NCBI GenBank assembly: GCA_016870995.1
Contig: VFZU01000061.1
Span: 1 to 33,557 of the forward strand
DNA from: Acidobacteriota bacterium
GTDB lineage: Bacteria > Acidobacteriota > Terriglobia > Bryobacterales > Bryobacteraceae
DNA: 33,557 nt
Direction: 5' to 3'
The notes beneath the pieces were generated by a model. It did not search any database. It saw only the letters and a program-made list of their open reading frames with translations, and was not told the origin of the DNA. Positions 23,624 through 31,866 of this stretch are shown here, piece by piece. Positions within the stretch are counted from its first letter, which is position 1. Every line of letters begins with the position of its first letter. The position numbers were made by a program, and so were the translations under genes.

Positions 23624-24649
23624 ATGAGAAACGCATTGTTCTGCGCCCTTGCCGGGGTGCTGTTGGCGGGAGTGGCCTGTAATCGCAAGCCATCGCCCGA
23701 TGTTGCGGCGACTGTGAACGACAAGCCGATTACCTACGCGGAACTGGATAAGCAATTTGCATTTCAGTTTGGCGGAGCCAACGAGCGCGTTACGGACGAT
23801 CAGGTAACGAGCCAGAAGTTGGAATTCCTGCGAGTGCTGATCGATAACGAGATCATGCTGCAGAAGGCAGAGAAGCTTGGGCTGCTTGCAACAGATGCAG
23901 ATGTGGATGCGAAGTTGAATGAGATGAAGGCTCCGTATACGCAGGAGGAGTTTCAAAAGCAGCTTGCGGCGCGGAAGATGACAGCGGATGATCTGAAGGG
24001 TCAGATCCGGCGGGAGTTGTCGATTGAGAAGTTGTTCAATAAGGAAATCCGAAGCCTGATCAACATCACGGATCAGGACATCAAGGATTACTACAACGCA
24101 AACAAGGCGAATTTCAATTTGCCCGAACCACAGGTGCACCTGGCTCAGATCTTAGTGACGCCGATGGAAGACCCGAGTGTGCGGAACCTGAAGAACGACA
24201 AGGCCAAGAACGATCAACAGGCGAAGGCAAAGATCGTGATGATTGAGCAGCGACTGAAGAGCGGAGAGGATTTTGGCGCTCTGGCTGCCAACTACTCAGA
24301 AGACCCACAAACGGCGGCCAACGGTGGCGATTTGGGCTTTATGGGTGAGAGCACGCTCGACAAGGCGAACCCTGAATTGAAGAAGTTGATTATGGGGCTG
24401 GCTGCAGGAGCTGCGTCGAACATCATCAAGACGCAAGAGGGCTACCGGATCCTGAAGGTATTGAGCAAGGAGCCGGCCGGGCAGAGGGATCTGAACGATC
24501 CGCGGGTGCAGCAGGGGATTCGCGAGGGGCTGGTGACGCGGAAGGACCAGTTGGCGAAGGCAGCGTTTTATGAGGCGGCGCGGAACGATGCGAAGGTGAT
24601 GAATTACTTCGCGGAGAAGGTGATGGGGAGTTTGGCCGTAAAGAAGTAG
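23624..24649 (+). CDS. SurA/PrsA-like parvulin peptidyl-prolyl isomerase, exported
   Basis: 341 residues. Signal sequence MRNALFCALAGVLLAGVACN with Cys19 suggests a lipoprotein (lipobox not ideal). Residues 27-140 form a SurA_N-like chaperone region (VAATVNDKPITYAELDKQFA, FLRVLIDNEIMLQKAEKLGL, LKGQIRRELSIEKLFNKEI). The parvulin domain covers about 168-282: VHLAQILVT, EDFGALAANYSEDPQTAANG, GDLGFMGESTL, IIKTQEGYRILKV. Likely helps outer-membrane or secreted proteins fold in the periplasm. RBS weak; start is set by the signal peptide. Confidence 0.93.
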   Translation: MRNALFCALAGVLLAGVACNRKPSPDVAATVNDKPITYAELDKQFAFQFGGANERVTDDQVTSQKLEFLRVLIDNEIMLQKAEKLGLLATDADVDAKLNEMKAPYTQEEFQKQLAARKMTADDLKGQIRRELSIEKLFNKEIRSLINITDQDIKDYYNANKANFNLPEPQVHLAQILVTPMEDPSVRNLKNDKAKNDQQAKAKIVMIEQRLKSGEDFGALAANYSEDPQTAANGGDLGFMGESTLDKANPELKKLIMGLAAGAASNIIKTQEGYRILKVLSKEPAGQRDLNDPRVQQGIREGLVTRKDQLAKAAFYEAARNDAKVMNYFAEKVMGSLAVKK

Positions 24650-24651
24650 CT

Positions 24652-24703
24652 GGCGCAAGGGCGGCGATGTTGGCAGGAGAAGCCGAGCGCACGGCCTTGC
24701 GCC
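24652..24703 (+). terminator. Inverted repeat after the parvulin gene
   Basis: GGCGCAAGG (24652-24660) and CCTTGCGCC (24695-24703) are perfect 9-bp complements with a 34-base loop, directly after the stop. GTTTGATC follows, so the U-tract is weak; a terminator or structured 3' end is plausible. Confidence 0.4.
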
Positions 24704-24760
24704 GTTTGATCGGTGAAAAAGAAACCAGCGATTTGAAATCACACCCGTTGTTGGGAGAGC

Positions 24761-24792
24761 TTATGCGAAACGCTTTCACGATTTCCGCATAA
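24761..24792. repeat. Imperfect hairpin before the 24792 ORF
   Basis: TTATGCGAAA and TTTCCGCATAA pair over 10 bases with one bulged C around an 11-base loop; the 3' arm runs into the ATG at 24792. Might hide a translation start or be chance. Confidence 0.3.
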
Positions 24793-25253
24793 TGATCTCT
24801 GATGACGTTGAAACATTTGTTCGGCTTGGTATCAGCCGCTTGGGCGCTGCTGTGGATAGCCTCAGCCGTGACGATGGGCGCTTAATGGGCAACTCATTTG
24901 CGATCTTCGCGGTCTTTCTCGCTATGGCCTTCGCGCCGCCTGCATTGCTGTACGGCATTCTGTTTTGGGCCGCGCCCCGAATTGTGGAAAGGCTTCGACG
25001 TCGTAAAGGAAAGGGCAGCTTTCAGAAGCAAGGGACAAAGACTCAGGACCTTGCGGATACCAGGCAGGCGCTGCCGACGGCGGCGGTGAGTTCTTCGGAG
25101 TGGTTGACGATCTCAACGTGCGTGCGATTGCGGTGGGCGAGCCAGACCGCCTGGTCGTGGAAGGTGAAGGGATTGTCAGTAGCGCGGATCCAGCGGAGCG
25201 CGAGATCCTTCTTGCTTCGGGCGTGCAGGGCGAGGGTCTTGACGGGTTTGTGA
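24792..25253 (+). CDS. Doubtful small single-pass membrane protein
   Basis: The stretch 24650-25042 has no gene of known family. The best ORF starts at 24792: about 30 polar residues, a hydrophobic segment (SFAIFAVFLAMAFAPPALLY, about 35-55) and a basic tail (RIVERLRRRKGKG), a plausible one-helix membrane protein with the basic side in the cytoplasm. Beyond about 25043 the ORF overlaps the baeRF-like gene on the other strand for 211 bp and no longer looks coding, so the true protein may be shorter or absent. No family recognised. Confidence 0.35.
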   Translation: MISDDVETFVRLGISRLGAAVDSLSRDDGRLMGNSFAIFAVFLAMAFAPPALLYGILFWAAPRIVERLRRRKGKGSFQKQGTKTQDLADTRQALPTAAVSSSEWLTISTCVRLRWASQTAWSWKVKGLSVARIQRSARSFLLRACRARVLTGL

Positions 25254-25969
25254 GCAAGGGCTTCGAGCACGGGCGTGTCGCCGAGATGGACGGGTTGGCC
25301 GCGGCGGCTGCGTTCGATCAAGGAGTGAGCGAGGCGGCGGACGGTTTGTGTGTCGGCCTTCGGATCAACTTCGAGGAAGTCAACGCGACGGCGCAAGAGA
25401 CGGCGGGATTGATCGAGGAGGTTTTTTTCGGCAGCGATGATCCAGGTGTTGTTCGGTTGATTGAGGTTGCGATCGGCGAGACGACGCATGCATTCGATGA
25501 GAGCGTTGGACCAGGACTCTGAACGGAATGGTGCGCGGAAGCTGAGCTCGGAGTTGAGGTGGCCGAGTTCGTGGTGGCTTAAGGCGACCGAGTCTGGGCG
25601 AATGTGGAGGAGGCTGAAACGGTCGAGGTTGTCGCGGACCTCGGTGAGGTTGTAGAGCGAGGGGAGGATGGATTGGGTGAGGGCGTTTTGGGTTCGTTCG
25701 GCGAGTTCGACCTGATGGAGGAACATGCGCTGGCCGCCGCGGATGAAGAAGGCAAAGGCGGAGCTGTTTGGGTTGCCTGTTTTGAAGAGATGGCGGGCGG
25801 TTTTGATGTAGTCGGCGAGGGCAGGGTTGCGGAGGAGGGCGGATTGGCTCTCAAAGTATTGGCGGCCTTCGGGGTCGCGATTGAGGTAGCCGGAGAGGAC
25901 AGGGTCGTTGTTGGGAGTGTGGTTGGCGAGCTGGTGCAGCAGGTGGTCGAGGGAGTCAGTAGTCCACAT
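25043..25969 (-). CDS. baeRF-like protein (bacterial relative of archaeo-eukaryotic release factors)
   Basis: 308 residues from ATG 25969; a frame extension to 26065 has no supporting conservation and no RBS. The N-terminal part has DPVLSGYLNRDPEG, like the LS.YL..DP opening of baeRF proteins; a long helical middle follows (ALTQSILPSLYNLTEVRDNL); the C-terminal part reads AVWLAHRNRTHVEIVNHSEE then LTAAVGSACLVSAR, like the eRF1-domain-3 end (A...GA.VEVV..S..L....GIGALLR). This points to the baeRF superfamily, linked by others to ribosome rescue or hibernation; I see no GGQ-like catalytic tripeptide. Match is by pattern only. Divergent from the ethanolamine operon. Confidence 0.55.
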   Translation of the reverse strand: MWTTDSLDHLLHQLANHTPNNDPVLSGYLNRDPEGRQYFESQSALLRNPALADYIKTARHLFKTGNPNSSAFAFFIRGGQRMFLHQVELAERTQNALTQSILPSLYNLTEVRDNLDRFSLLHIRPDSVALSHHELGHLNSELSFRAPFRSESWSNALIECMRRLADRNLNQPNNTWIIAAEKNLLDQSRRLLRRRVDFLEVDPKADTQTVRRLAHSLIERSRRGQPVHLGDTPVLEALAHKPVKTLALHARSKKDLALRWIRATDNPFTFHDQAVWLAHRNRTHVEIVNHSEELTAAVGSACLVSARS

Positions 25970-26066
25970 CGGTTGTGTCTTTTGACTTGGAGACGCCAAA
26001 GGGGATTCAGAGGATTCAATCCTTATGGACTGGTACGAATTTGTAATGGAGTGGGGGTGGGTCATT

Positions 26067-26081
26067 TGATTCGACTAATCA
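26067..26081. promoter_or_regulatory. Small palindrome upstream of the ethanolamine operon
   Basis: TGATT-CGACT-AATCA, a perfect 5-bp inverted repeat with 5-base spacer, 11 bases before ATG 26093. Its position suits an operator for the permease-eutBC transcript. No regulator gene (EutR or EutVW) is in the window. Confidence 0.3.
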
Positions 26082-26092
26082 GATCGCAGTTG

Positions 26093-27529
26093 ATGGCTAC
26101 AATGGTCAGATCTATCGTGGTGAAAACTAGCTACAAGGCGGCGAGCGCGGAATTTTTAGAAGAACGCGGATTGAAGAGACATGCCGGGGTGTGGCAGCTT
26201 TGGGCGCTGGGCGTCGGGGCTGTGATCTCGGGGGATTTCTTTGGCTGGAACTTTGGATTGGCGGCGGGCGGGTTTGGCGGGATGATTCTTGCCTTGGTTG
26301 TGGTGACGCTGATGTATGTGGGGTTATGCCTGTCGATCGCGGAGATGGCGGCGGCGCTGCCGCATACGGGCGGGGCTTATTCGTTTGCGCGGAGTGCGAT
26401 GGGGCCGTGGGGCGGGTATGTAACGGGGCTCGCCGAGAACATGGAATACATCCTGACGCCGGCAGTGATTGTTGTGGGAATTGGCGGGTATTTGGGAGCG
26501 ATCTTCGGGACAGGGAAAGAGTATGAGCCGCTGTGGTGGTTGATTTGCTATGCGCTGTTTGTGGCGTTGAATGTGTGGGGCGTGGAGTTGAGCTTTCGGT
26601 TTTCGTTGGTGATTACGGTGGCGGCTCTCGTTGCGCTGGTGACGTATTGGGTGTCGGTTGCGCCGCAGTTCGATTTGGCGAGGTATGCAGCGCCTTACTT
26701 TCCGAAAGGGGTGGCGGGGTTCTGGGCTTGTTTGCCGTTTGCGTTGTGGTTTTATCTAGCGATTGAGCAGTTGCCGCTGGCGGCGGAGGAGAGCCATGAT
26801 CCGGTGGCGGATATTCCTCGCGGGTTGAGCTGGGGACTTGCGACGTTGGTGGTGTGTGCGTTTTTGACATTGACGCTGGGAGCTGGCAGTGCGCCGGGGG
26901 CTTCTGCAGTGGCGGTGTCGAATGAGCCGCTGTTCCTGGGGTTTGTGGCGGCTTATGGAAATTCGGCGAGTAGCAAATTGCTGGCGGTGGTGGCTTGTGT
27001 GGGTTTGATCGCGAGCTTTCACACGATTCTTTTTGCTTATGGTCGGCAGATTTATTCGCTGTCGCGTGCGGGGTATTTTCCGGTTTGGTTGTCGAAGACG
27101 CATCCGGTGAGGAAGACGCCGCATCGGGCGCTGGTGGCAGGGGCGGCGTTGGGGTTTGCAGCGGCGCTCGCGATCCATTATGCTCCGCATGACAGCCCGG
27201 TGGGGGCGATTCTCTTGAACATGGCGGTGTTTGGAGCGGTGATCGCGTATGTGCTGCAGATGGCTTCGTATGTGTTGTTGCGATGGCGGATGCAGTCGCT
27301 TGAGCGGCCGTACCGGAGCCCGCTGGGGGTGTTTGGAGCGGTGGTGAGTGGGTTGATTGCTTTGACGACGCTGGGGACTCTGTTTGCCAATGCCGAGTAT
27401 GTGAAGGGAGTGTATGGGGCGGTGGTTTGGTTTGCCGTTGGATTGGCGTGGTTTGCGTTTTATGCGCGGCATCAGCTGATCCTGTCGCCGGAGGAGGAGT
27501 TTGCGCGGGCGCGGAGGGGTGAGCAGTGA
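26093..27529 (+). CDS. eat: Ethanolamine permease (APC superfamily)
   Basis: 478 residues, about 12 membrane segments. The N-terminal stretch GVGAVISGDFFGWNFGLAAG with GFGGMILALVVV is diagnostic of the ethanolamine permease group, followed by ALPHTGGAYSFARSAMGPWG. Imports ethanolamine for the downstream lyase. Start is ATG 26093 or ATG 26102; the open frame to 25604 is antisense to the baeRF-like gene. Overlaps eutB by GTGA (27526-27529), so first gene of a coupled operon. Codons end strongly in G (ggg, gcg, ttg), in line with the G-rich + strand of this part of the window. Confidence 0.92.
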   Translation: MATMVRSIVVKTSYKAASAEFLEERGLKRHAGVWQLWALGVGAVISGDFFGWNFGLAAGGFGGMILALVVVTLMYVGLCLSIAEMAAALPHTGGAYSFARSAMGPWGGYVTGLAENMEYILTPAVIVVGIGGYLGAIFGTGKEYEPLWWLICYALFVALNVWGVELSFRFSLVITVAALVALVTYWVSVAPQFDLARYAAPYFPKGVAGFWACLPFALWFYLAIEQLPLAAEESHDPVADIPRGLSWGLATLVVCAFLTLTLGAGSAPGASAVAVSNEPLFLGFVAAYGNSASSKLLAVVACVGLIASFHTILFAYGRQIYSLSRAGYFPVWLSKTHPVRKTPHRALVAGAALGFAAALAIHYAPHDSPVGAILLNMAVFGAVIAYVLQMASYVLLRWRMQSLERPYRSPLGVFGAVVSGLIALTTLGTLFANAEYVKGVYGAVVWFAVGLAWFAFYARHQLILSPEEEFARARRGEQ

Positions 27530-28809
27530 AGTTGAAGGAGTTGATGGGGAAGGCGAGCCCACTTCGGAGTGGGGATGTGTTGGCGGGGGTGGCGGCGTCG
27601 AGCCAAGAAGAGCGGGTGAGGGCGCGGCTGGAGTTGGCCGAGGTGCCTCTTCGGAGGTTTCTGGATGAACCGCTGGTGCCTTATGAAGACGATGAGGTGA
27701 CGCGGCTGATTTGTGATTCGCATGATGAAGGGGCGTTTGGGGCTGTGGGGTGGTTGTGCGTGGGGGAGTTTCGGGATTGGTTGCTGGAGGCTTCTGCTGA
27801 AGAGTTGAGCGCCGTGGCGGCGGGGGTGACGCCGGAGATGGCGGCGGCGGTATCGAAGCTGATGCGGGTGCAGGATCTGATTCTGGTGGCTTCGAAGATT
27901 CGAGTGGTGACGCGGTTTCGAACGACGATTGGTTTGGCGGGGAGGATGTCGACAAGGCTGCAGCCGAATCATCCGAGTGATGATTTGAAGGGGATTGCGG
28001 CGAGTATGCTGGACGGGTTGAGTTTGGGGAGTGGGGATGCTTGTATTGGTGTGAATCCGGCGACGGATAGTGTGCGGGTGCTGGTGGATATTTTGAAGAT
28101 GATCGATGGGGTGAGGGAGAGGCTGGAGATCCCGACGCAATCTTGCGTGCTGGGGCATGTGACGACGCAGATGGAGGCGATGAAGGCGGGGGCACCGGTG
28201 GATCTGGTGTTTCAGTCGATTGGGGGGACAGAGGGAACGAACCGGAGTTTTGGGATTGACCTCGCGATGCTGGATGAGGCTTATGAGATGGCGCGGTCGC
28301 TGGGGCGCGGGGAGAATGTGATGTATTTCGAAACTGGACAGGGGAGCGCGCTGTCGGCGGGGGCGCATCATGGGATGGATCAGCAGACGTGCGAGGCGCG
28401 TGCTTATGCGGTGGCGCGGAGATATCGGCCGCTGCTGGTGAATACAGTGGTTGGGTTTATTGGGCCGGAGTATTTGTATGACGGGAAGCAGATTGCAAGG
28501 GCCGGCCTTGAGGATCATTTCTGCGGGAAGTTGCTGGGCGTGCCGATGGGGTGTGATGTTTGTTACACAAACCACGCGGAGGCGGATGGAGATGACATGG
28601 ATGGGTTGCTGACGCTGCTGGGCGCAGCGGGGTGTAACTACATCATGGGTGTGCCGGGGGCGGATGACATCATGCTGCATTACCAGAGCACGAGCTTTCA
28701 TGATGCGTTGTATTTGCGGCGGTTGCTGGGGTTGCGGCCAGCGCCGGAGTTTGAAGCGTGGCTGGCGAAGAAGCCGGAAGTATTGGAGCAGACGTGGCTA
28801 TTGACCTGA
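27526..28809 (+). CDS. eutB: Ethanolamine ammonia-lyase large subunit
   Basis: 427 residues; with EutC and adenosylcobalamin it converts ethanolamine to acetaldehyde and ammonia. GTG start at 27526, overlapping the permease stop by four bases. TIM-barrel signatures: VASKIRVVTRFRTTIGLAGR (121-140), RLQPNHPSDD, VNPATDS, GGTEGTNRSFGIDLAML (233-249), FETGQGSALSAGAHHG (268-283), MGCDVCYTNHAEADGDD (341-357), NYIMGVPGADDIML. Slightly shorter than the enterobacterial protein but with all core motifs. The acetaldehyde must be handled by enzymes outside the window; no shell genes are seen. Confidence 0.96.
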   Translation: MKLKELMGKASPLRSGDVLAGVAASSQEERVRARLELAEVPLRRFLDEPLVPYEDDEVTRLICDSHDEGAFGAVGWLCVGEFRDWLLEASAEELSAVAAGVTPEMAAAVSKLMRVQDLILVASKIRVVTRFRTTIGLAGRMSTRLQPNHPSDDLKGIAASMLDGLSLGSGDACIGVNPATDSVRVLVDILKMIDGVRERLEIPTQSCVLGHVTTQMEAMKAGAPVDLVFQSIGGTEGTNRSFGIDLAMLDEAYEMARSLGRGENVMYFETGQGSALSAGAHHGMDQQTCEARAYAVARRYRPLLVNTVVGFIGPEYLYDGKQIARAGLEDHFCGKLLGVPMGCDVCYTNHAEADGDDMDGLLTLLGAAGCNYIMGVPGADDIMLHYQSTSFHDALYLRRLLGLRPAPEFEAWLAKKPEVLEQTWLLT

Positions 28810-29492
28810 GCCGGTTTACAGGAGCGCGGGTGGGGCTGGAGCGGCGTGGGGAGTCGCTGAGTACGCGTGAGGTGTTGGGGTTTGACCTGGATCATGCGCG
28901 GGCGCGGGATGCAGTGTGGATGGAGATGGATGCGGGGTCGCTGGGGTTTGAGCATGTGTTGGTGGAATCGATGGCGCGGGACCGGAAGAGTTATTTGTTA
29001 CGACCGGATTTGGGGAGGCGGGTGGCGGGGCGGTTGTCGTTTGTGGGCTGTGAGGTGGCGATTGTGGTGAGTGATGGGTTGTCGGCGCTGGCGGTGCACC
29101 GGCATGCGGCGGAGATGGTGGCGAGGTTGAAGGAGTTGTTGCCGGTAGGAATTGTGGTTGTGGCTGTGAGAGGACGGGTGGCGATTGGGGATGAGATCGG
29201 AGAGCAGGTGGGGGCGAAGGTGGTTGTGATGTTGATTGGGGAGAGGCCGGGGTTGACGTCGCCGGATAGCCTGGGGGCTTATGTGACGTATGGGCCGCGA
29301 GTGGGAAGGACCGACGCTGAGAGGAATTGTGTGTCGAATATCCGGGCGGAGGGGTTGAGTTATAGGGCGGCGGCGGAGCTGATTGCGTATCTGGCGCGGG
29401 AGGCGGGCACGCGGAAGTTAAGTGGGGTTAGGCTGAAGGGTGATGCAACTCCTTACGTTATTGATGGTGCTGGGGCAGATTCCGGCGATTGA
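28794..29492 (+). CDS. eutC: Ethanolamine ammonia-lyase small subunit
   Basis: 232 residues, complete. The GTG at 28794 is chosen because GGAG lies 5 bases upstream and the family N-terminus (FTGARVGLERRGESLSTREV) follows; it overlaps the eutB end by 16 bp. B12-binding region and conserved motifs: RDRKSYLLRPDLGRR-type stretch (MARDRKSYLLRPDLGRRV), EVAIVVSDGLSALAVHRHA, GEQVGAKVVVMLIGERPGL, TSPDSLGAYVTYGPRVGRTD, AERNCVSNIRAEGLSYRAAA. Needs cobalamin; no B12 riboswitch was recognised upstream of the operon. Confidence 0.96.
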   Translation: MAIDLSRFTGARVGLERRGESLSTREVLGFDLDHARARDAVWMEMDAGSLGFEHVLVESMARDRKSYLLRPDLGRRVAGRLSFVGCEVAIVVSDGLSALAVHRHAAEMVARLKELLPVGIVVVAVRGRVAIGDEIGEQVGAKVVVMLIGERPGLTSPDSLGAYVTYGPRVGRTDAERNCVSNIRAEGLSYRAAAELIAYLAREAGTRKLSGVRLKGDATPYVIDGAGADSGD

Positions 29493-30324
29493 AGCTCCCG
29501 AGAAAGAATTTGTGCGGATGCGGTATGCCGAGGTTCTGGTAGGGACCGGGGAGGCGGCGAAGCCTGGGCAGGAGTACACGGTGCACTACACGGGGTGGCT
29601 GACGGATGGGAAGAAGTTCGATTCGTCACGAGACCGGAATGATCCGTTGAAGTTTGTGCAGGGACGGCGGAGAGTGATTGCAGGATGGGAGGCGGGATTT
29701 GAAGGGATGAAGGTGGGTGGGAAGCGACGGTTGTTTATCCCGTATCAGATGGCTTATGGGGAGGCGGGTCGAGGGGCGATCCCGGCGAAGGCGGAGTTGA
29801 TTTTTGATGTGGAGTTGCTGGCTGTGAAGGATGTGCCGGCCCCGGTGGCGGCGGCGGATGTGTTGAATGAGTTTGAGGATTATGCGAAGAAGACGCTTGA
29901 GTTGGTGAAGGCGATGCCGGAGGAGAAGTTTGACTGGAGGCCGAGCGAGGGGGTTCGTTCGTTCCGTGAAGCGGTGTTGCATCTGGCTTATAGCAACAAG
30001 GTGCAGTTGTCGATGGGGACGGATAATCCGCCGGCAGATTTACTGAAGCAGAAGTTTGCGGATGCGGATAAGAAGTCGCTGGTGAAGCTGAGCAAGGCGG
30101 AATCGGTGGCGGTGCTTGAAGAGAGTTTTGGGGCGATTCGAAAGGTGTTGCCGACGCTGCGTGCGGCGGTGTTGGATCGGGAGATGGTGGTGTTTGGGAA
30201 GCCATCGACGATGCGCGGGGTTTACATCGCGATCGACACACACCTGGCGGAATACTTTGGACAGCTGATCGCTTATGCGAGGGTGAACGGCGTGCAGCCG
30301 CCGTGGAGTGCGCCTAAGCCCTAA
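29443..30324 (+). CDS. FKBP-type peptidyl-prolyl isomerase fused to a DinB-like domain, exported
   Basis: 293 residues. ATG 29443 lies inside eutC (50-bp overlap) with AAGG just upstream. A short signal-like N-terminus (MQLLTLLMVLGQIPAIEAPE) leads to an FKBP domain (about 27-128: GQEYTVHYTGWLTDGKKFDS, VIAGWEAGFEGMKVGGKRRL, YGEAGRGAIPAKAELIFDVE). After a short hinge comes a four-helix DinB-like domain (about 135-288: LNEFEDYAKKTLELVKAMPE, FREAVLHLAYSNKVQLSMG, HLAEYFGQLIAYARVNG). His180 and His267 are candidate metal ligands; where family members I recall have HEH.GQ, this one has AEYFGQ, so the metal site may be incomplete. Function unknown; a folding factor with a small-molecule or thiol-linked domain is a guess. 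The operon link to eutBC may be only positional. Confidence 0.88.
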   Translation: MQLLTLLMVLGQIPAIEAPEKEFVRMRYAEVLVGTGEAAKPGQEYTVHYTGWLTDGKKFDSSRDRNDPLKFVQGRRRVIAGWEAGFEGMKVGGKRRLFIPYQMAYGEAGRGAIPAKAELIFDVELLAVKDVPAPVAAADVLNEFEDYAKKTLELVKAMPEEKFDWRPSEGVRSFREAVLHLAYSNKVQLSMGTDNPPADLLKQKFADADKKSLVKLSKAESVAVLEESFGAIRKVLPTLRAAVLDREMVVFGKPSTMRGVYIAIDTHLAEYFGQLIAYARVNGVQPPWSAPKP

Positions 30325-31219
30325 GGAACTTGTTGAAGTGGGCGATGGTGCGGGACCAAGCGTCGGCAGCGGCAGTGGCGTTGTAGTTGGCACCGGTGTC
30401 GTTGTGGAAGGCGTGGCCGACGCCTTCGTAGACGTGGAGGCCGTAGCGCTTATTGGCCGCCGAGAGCAAGCCAGCAGAGATCTGCATGTTGCGAGTGAAG
30501 GTGCGATCGGTCTCGCCGTAGATGGCCAGGACGGGAGTCTGAATGGGGGCAACGGCTTCGGCGGTGAGAAGGGGCGTGCCGTAGAAGGGGGCGGCGGCAG
30601 CGAGTTCTGAGACGTTGGAAAGAAGATCCCAGATCATTCCACCACCAGCACAGAAGCCGACGACACCGATGCGGTTGTGGATGACGAGAGTATCGAGACG
30701 CTTCAGGTAGTCGAGCGAGGAGATGAGGTCGGCACGGCGATCGATAGCGTTGCCGCGATTGTAGGCGGCGGTTTGCTGGGTGGGATCGGTGAATTGGGAG
30801 GTACCGCCCTGGCGGCTGAGCATGTCGACACCCAGGGCAACGAAGCCCGCCTTCGCAACACGGCGGGTTACATCGCGGATATGTTCTATGAGGCCGCGAT
30901 TTTCATGGATGACGATGACACCCGGCTGCGGCTCAACGCGAGCGCGGCGGGGGATAACGAGGTAACCGAAGAGATTGCCAGCTTCGCCGGAGTAGGTGAC
31001 GTCGCGCGCTTCGATGTCAGGGTCGTTTTCGGAGACGCGGACGCCAGGAGGCACGGGCGTGGCCTGGGCATTGAGCTCTTCGTAGGAACCAAGCACGGCT
31101 AACGTGGCCGCCATGCTGCCTGTCAGCTTGAGAACACGATCGATCAGTTCACGGCGACCAAAGGCACCATCGACATAAAGGTGAACAAGCTCTCCAACAG
31201 GGAAATTATCATCATGCAT
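30314..31219 (-). CDS. Dienelactone hydrolase family protein (YghX-like)
   Basis: 301-residue alpha/beta-hydrolase with a cysteine nucleophile: GFCAGGG with Cys190; Glu106 in IHENRGL, Asp238 in YGETDRTF and His269 in GVGHAFHND fit the family's catalytic set. Residues 15-60 (FGRRELIDRVLKLTGSMAAT then LAVLG) look like a twin-arginine leader typical of this subgroup (usually RR.F), here with RRELI, so export is possible but uncertain. Substrate (dienelactone or other ester) is not deducible. Convergent with the FKBP-DinB gene, overlapping by 11 bp. Confidence 0.9.
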   Translation of the reverse strand: MHDDNFPVGELVHLYVDGAFGRRELIDRVLKLTGSMAATLAVLGSYEELNAQATPVPPGVRVSENDPDIEARDVTYSGEAGNLFGYLVIPRRARVEPQPGVIVIHENRGLIEHIRDVTRRVAKAGFVALGVDMLSRQGGTSQFTDPTQQTAAYNRGNAIDRRADLISSLDYLKRLDTLVIHNRIGVVGFCAGGGMIWDLLSNVSELAAAAPFYGTPLLTAEAVAPIQTPVLAIYGETDRTFTRNMQISAGLLSAANKRYGLHVYEGVGHAFHNDTGANYNATAAADAWSRTIAHFNKFLRA

Positions 31220-31278
31220 GGTGAAGAGGGATGCTGAATTTCTGAGTGAGATGCAGAATTTTCGGTATCCTGCTGAAC

Positions 31279-31866
31279 ATGACTCGAATTAATGATGTGA
31301 GCTTTGATTTGCTGTTGCGGGAGGCGCGGACGTTTTCGGGTTGGCAGGAACGTGGGGTTGCCCCGGAATTGCTTGAGCAAGTCTACGAAATGATGAAATG
31401 GGGGCCGACGTCGATGAACGCAAGCCCGATGCGGGTGATGTTTGTGAGCTCTGTGGAGGCCAAAGAGAAATTGAAGCCTTGCCTGATGGCGGGGAATGTG
31501 AAGCAGACGATGGCGGCTCCGGTGACGGCGATTTTTGCCAACGATCTGGAGTTTTATGAGCGGATGAATGTGTTGTGGCCGCACTCGGATGTGAGAGGGA
31601 TGTTTGAGGGGAAGCCGGAGGCTACAGAGAAGTTTGCGATGCGGAGCGGGACGTTGCAGGCGGGGTATTTCATGATTGCGGCGCGGGGATTGGGCCTGGA
31701 TTGTGGGCCGATGTCGGGTTTTAACAATGCGGCGGTGGATGCGGCGTTCTTTGAAGGGACGAGTTGGAGATCGAACTTCCTTTGCAATCTGGGGTATGGA
31801 GACCGGAGCCATTTGCGGCCGCGTGGGCCGCGGTTGTCGTTTGCGGAAGTGGCAAAGGTTGTCTAG
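31279..31866 (+). CDS. rutE: Nitroreductase-family reductase, malonic-semialdehyde reductase RutE-like
   Basis: 195 residues from ATG 31279 (an upstream in-frame start at 31246 lacks conservation). RutE/HadB-type FMN protein: ARTFSGWQERGVAPELLEQV, YEMMKWGPTSMNASPMRVMF, CLMAGNVKQTMAAPVTAIFA, ARGLGLDCGPMSGFNNAAVD and FFEGTSWRSNFLCNLGYGD. In pyrimidine catabolism such enzymes reduce malonic semialdehyde to 3-hydroxypropionate, but no other rut gene is here, so the true substrate may be another aldehyde or quinone. The next gene starts directly after its stop. Confidence 0.92.
   Translation: MTRINDVSFDLLLREARTFSGWQERGVAPELLEQVYEMMKWGPTSMNASPMRVMFVSSVEAKEKLKPCLMAGNVKQTMAAPVTAIFANDLEFYERMNVLWPHSDVRGMFEGKPEATEKFAMRSGTLQAGYFMIAARGLGLDCGPMSGFNNAAVDAAFFEGTSWRSNFLCNLGYGDRSHLRPRGPRLSFAEVAKVV

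Noticed and set aside
25604-26092. N-terminal extension of the ethanolamine permease
   Set aside because: Antisense to the baeRF-like gene and unlike any permease; the family start matches 26093.
26000-26092. B12 riboswitch before the ethanolamine operon
   Set aside because: The leader is too short and no cobalamin-box-like motif was seen.
26756-28701. Two long minus-strand frames (479 and 409 codons) opposite the permease and eutB
   Set aside because: Pro/Arg/His-rich composition with no domain; they arise from G-ending codons of the real genes.
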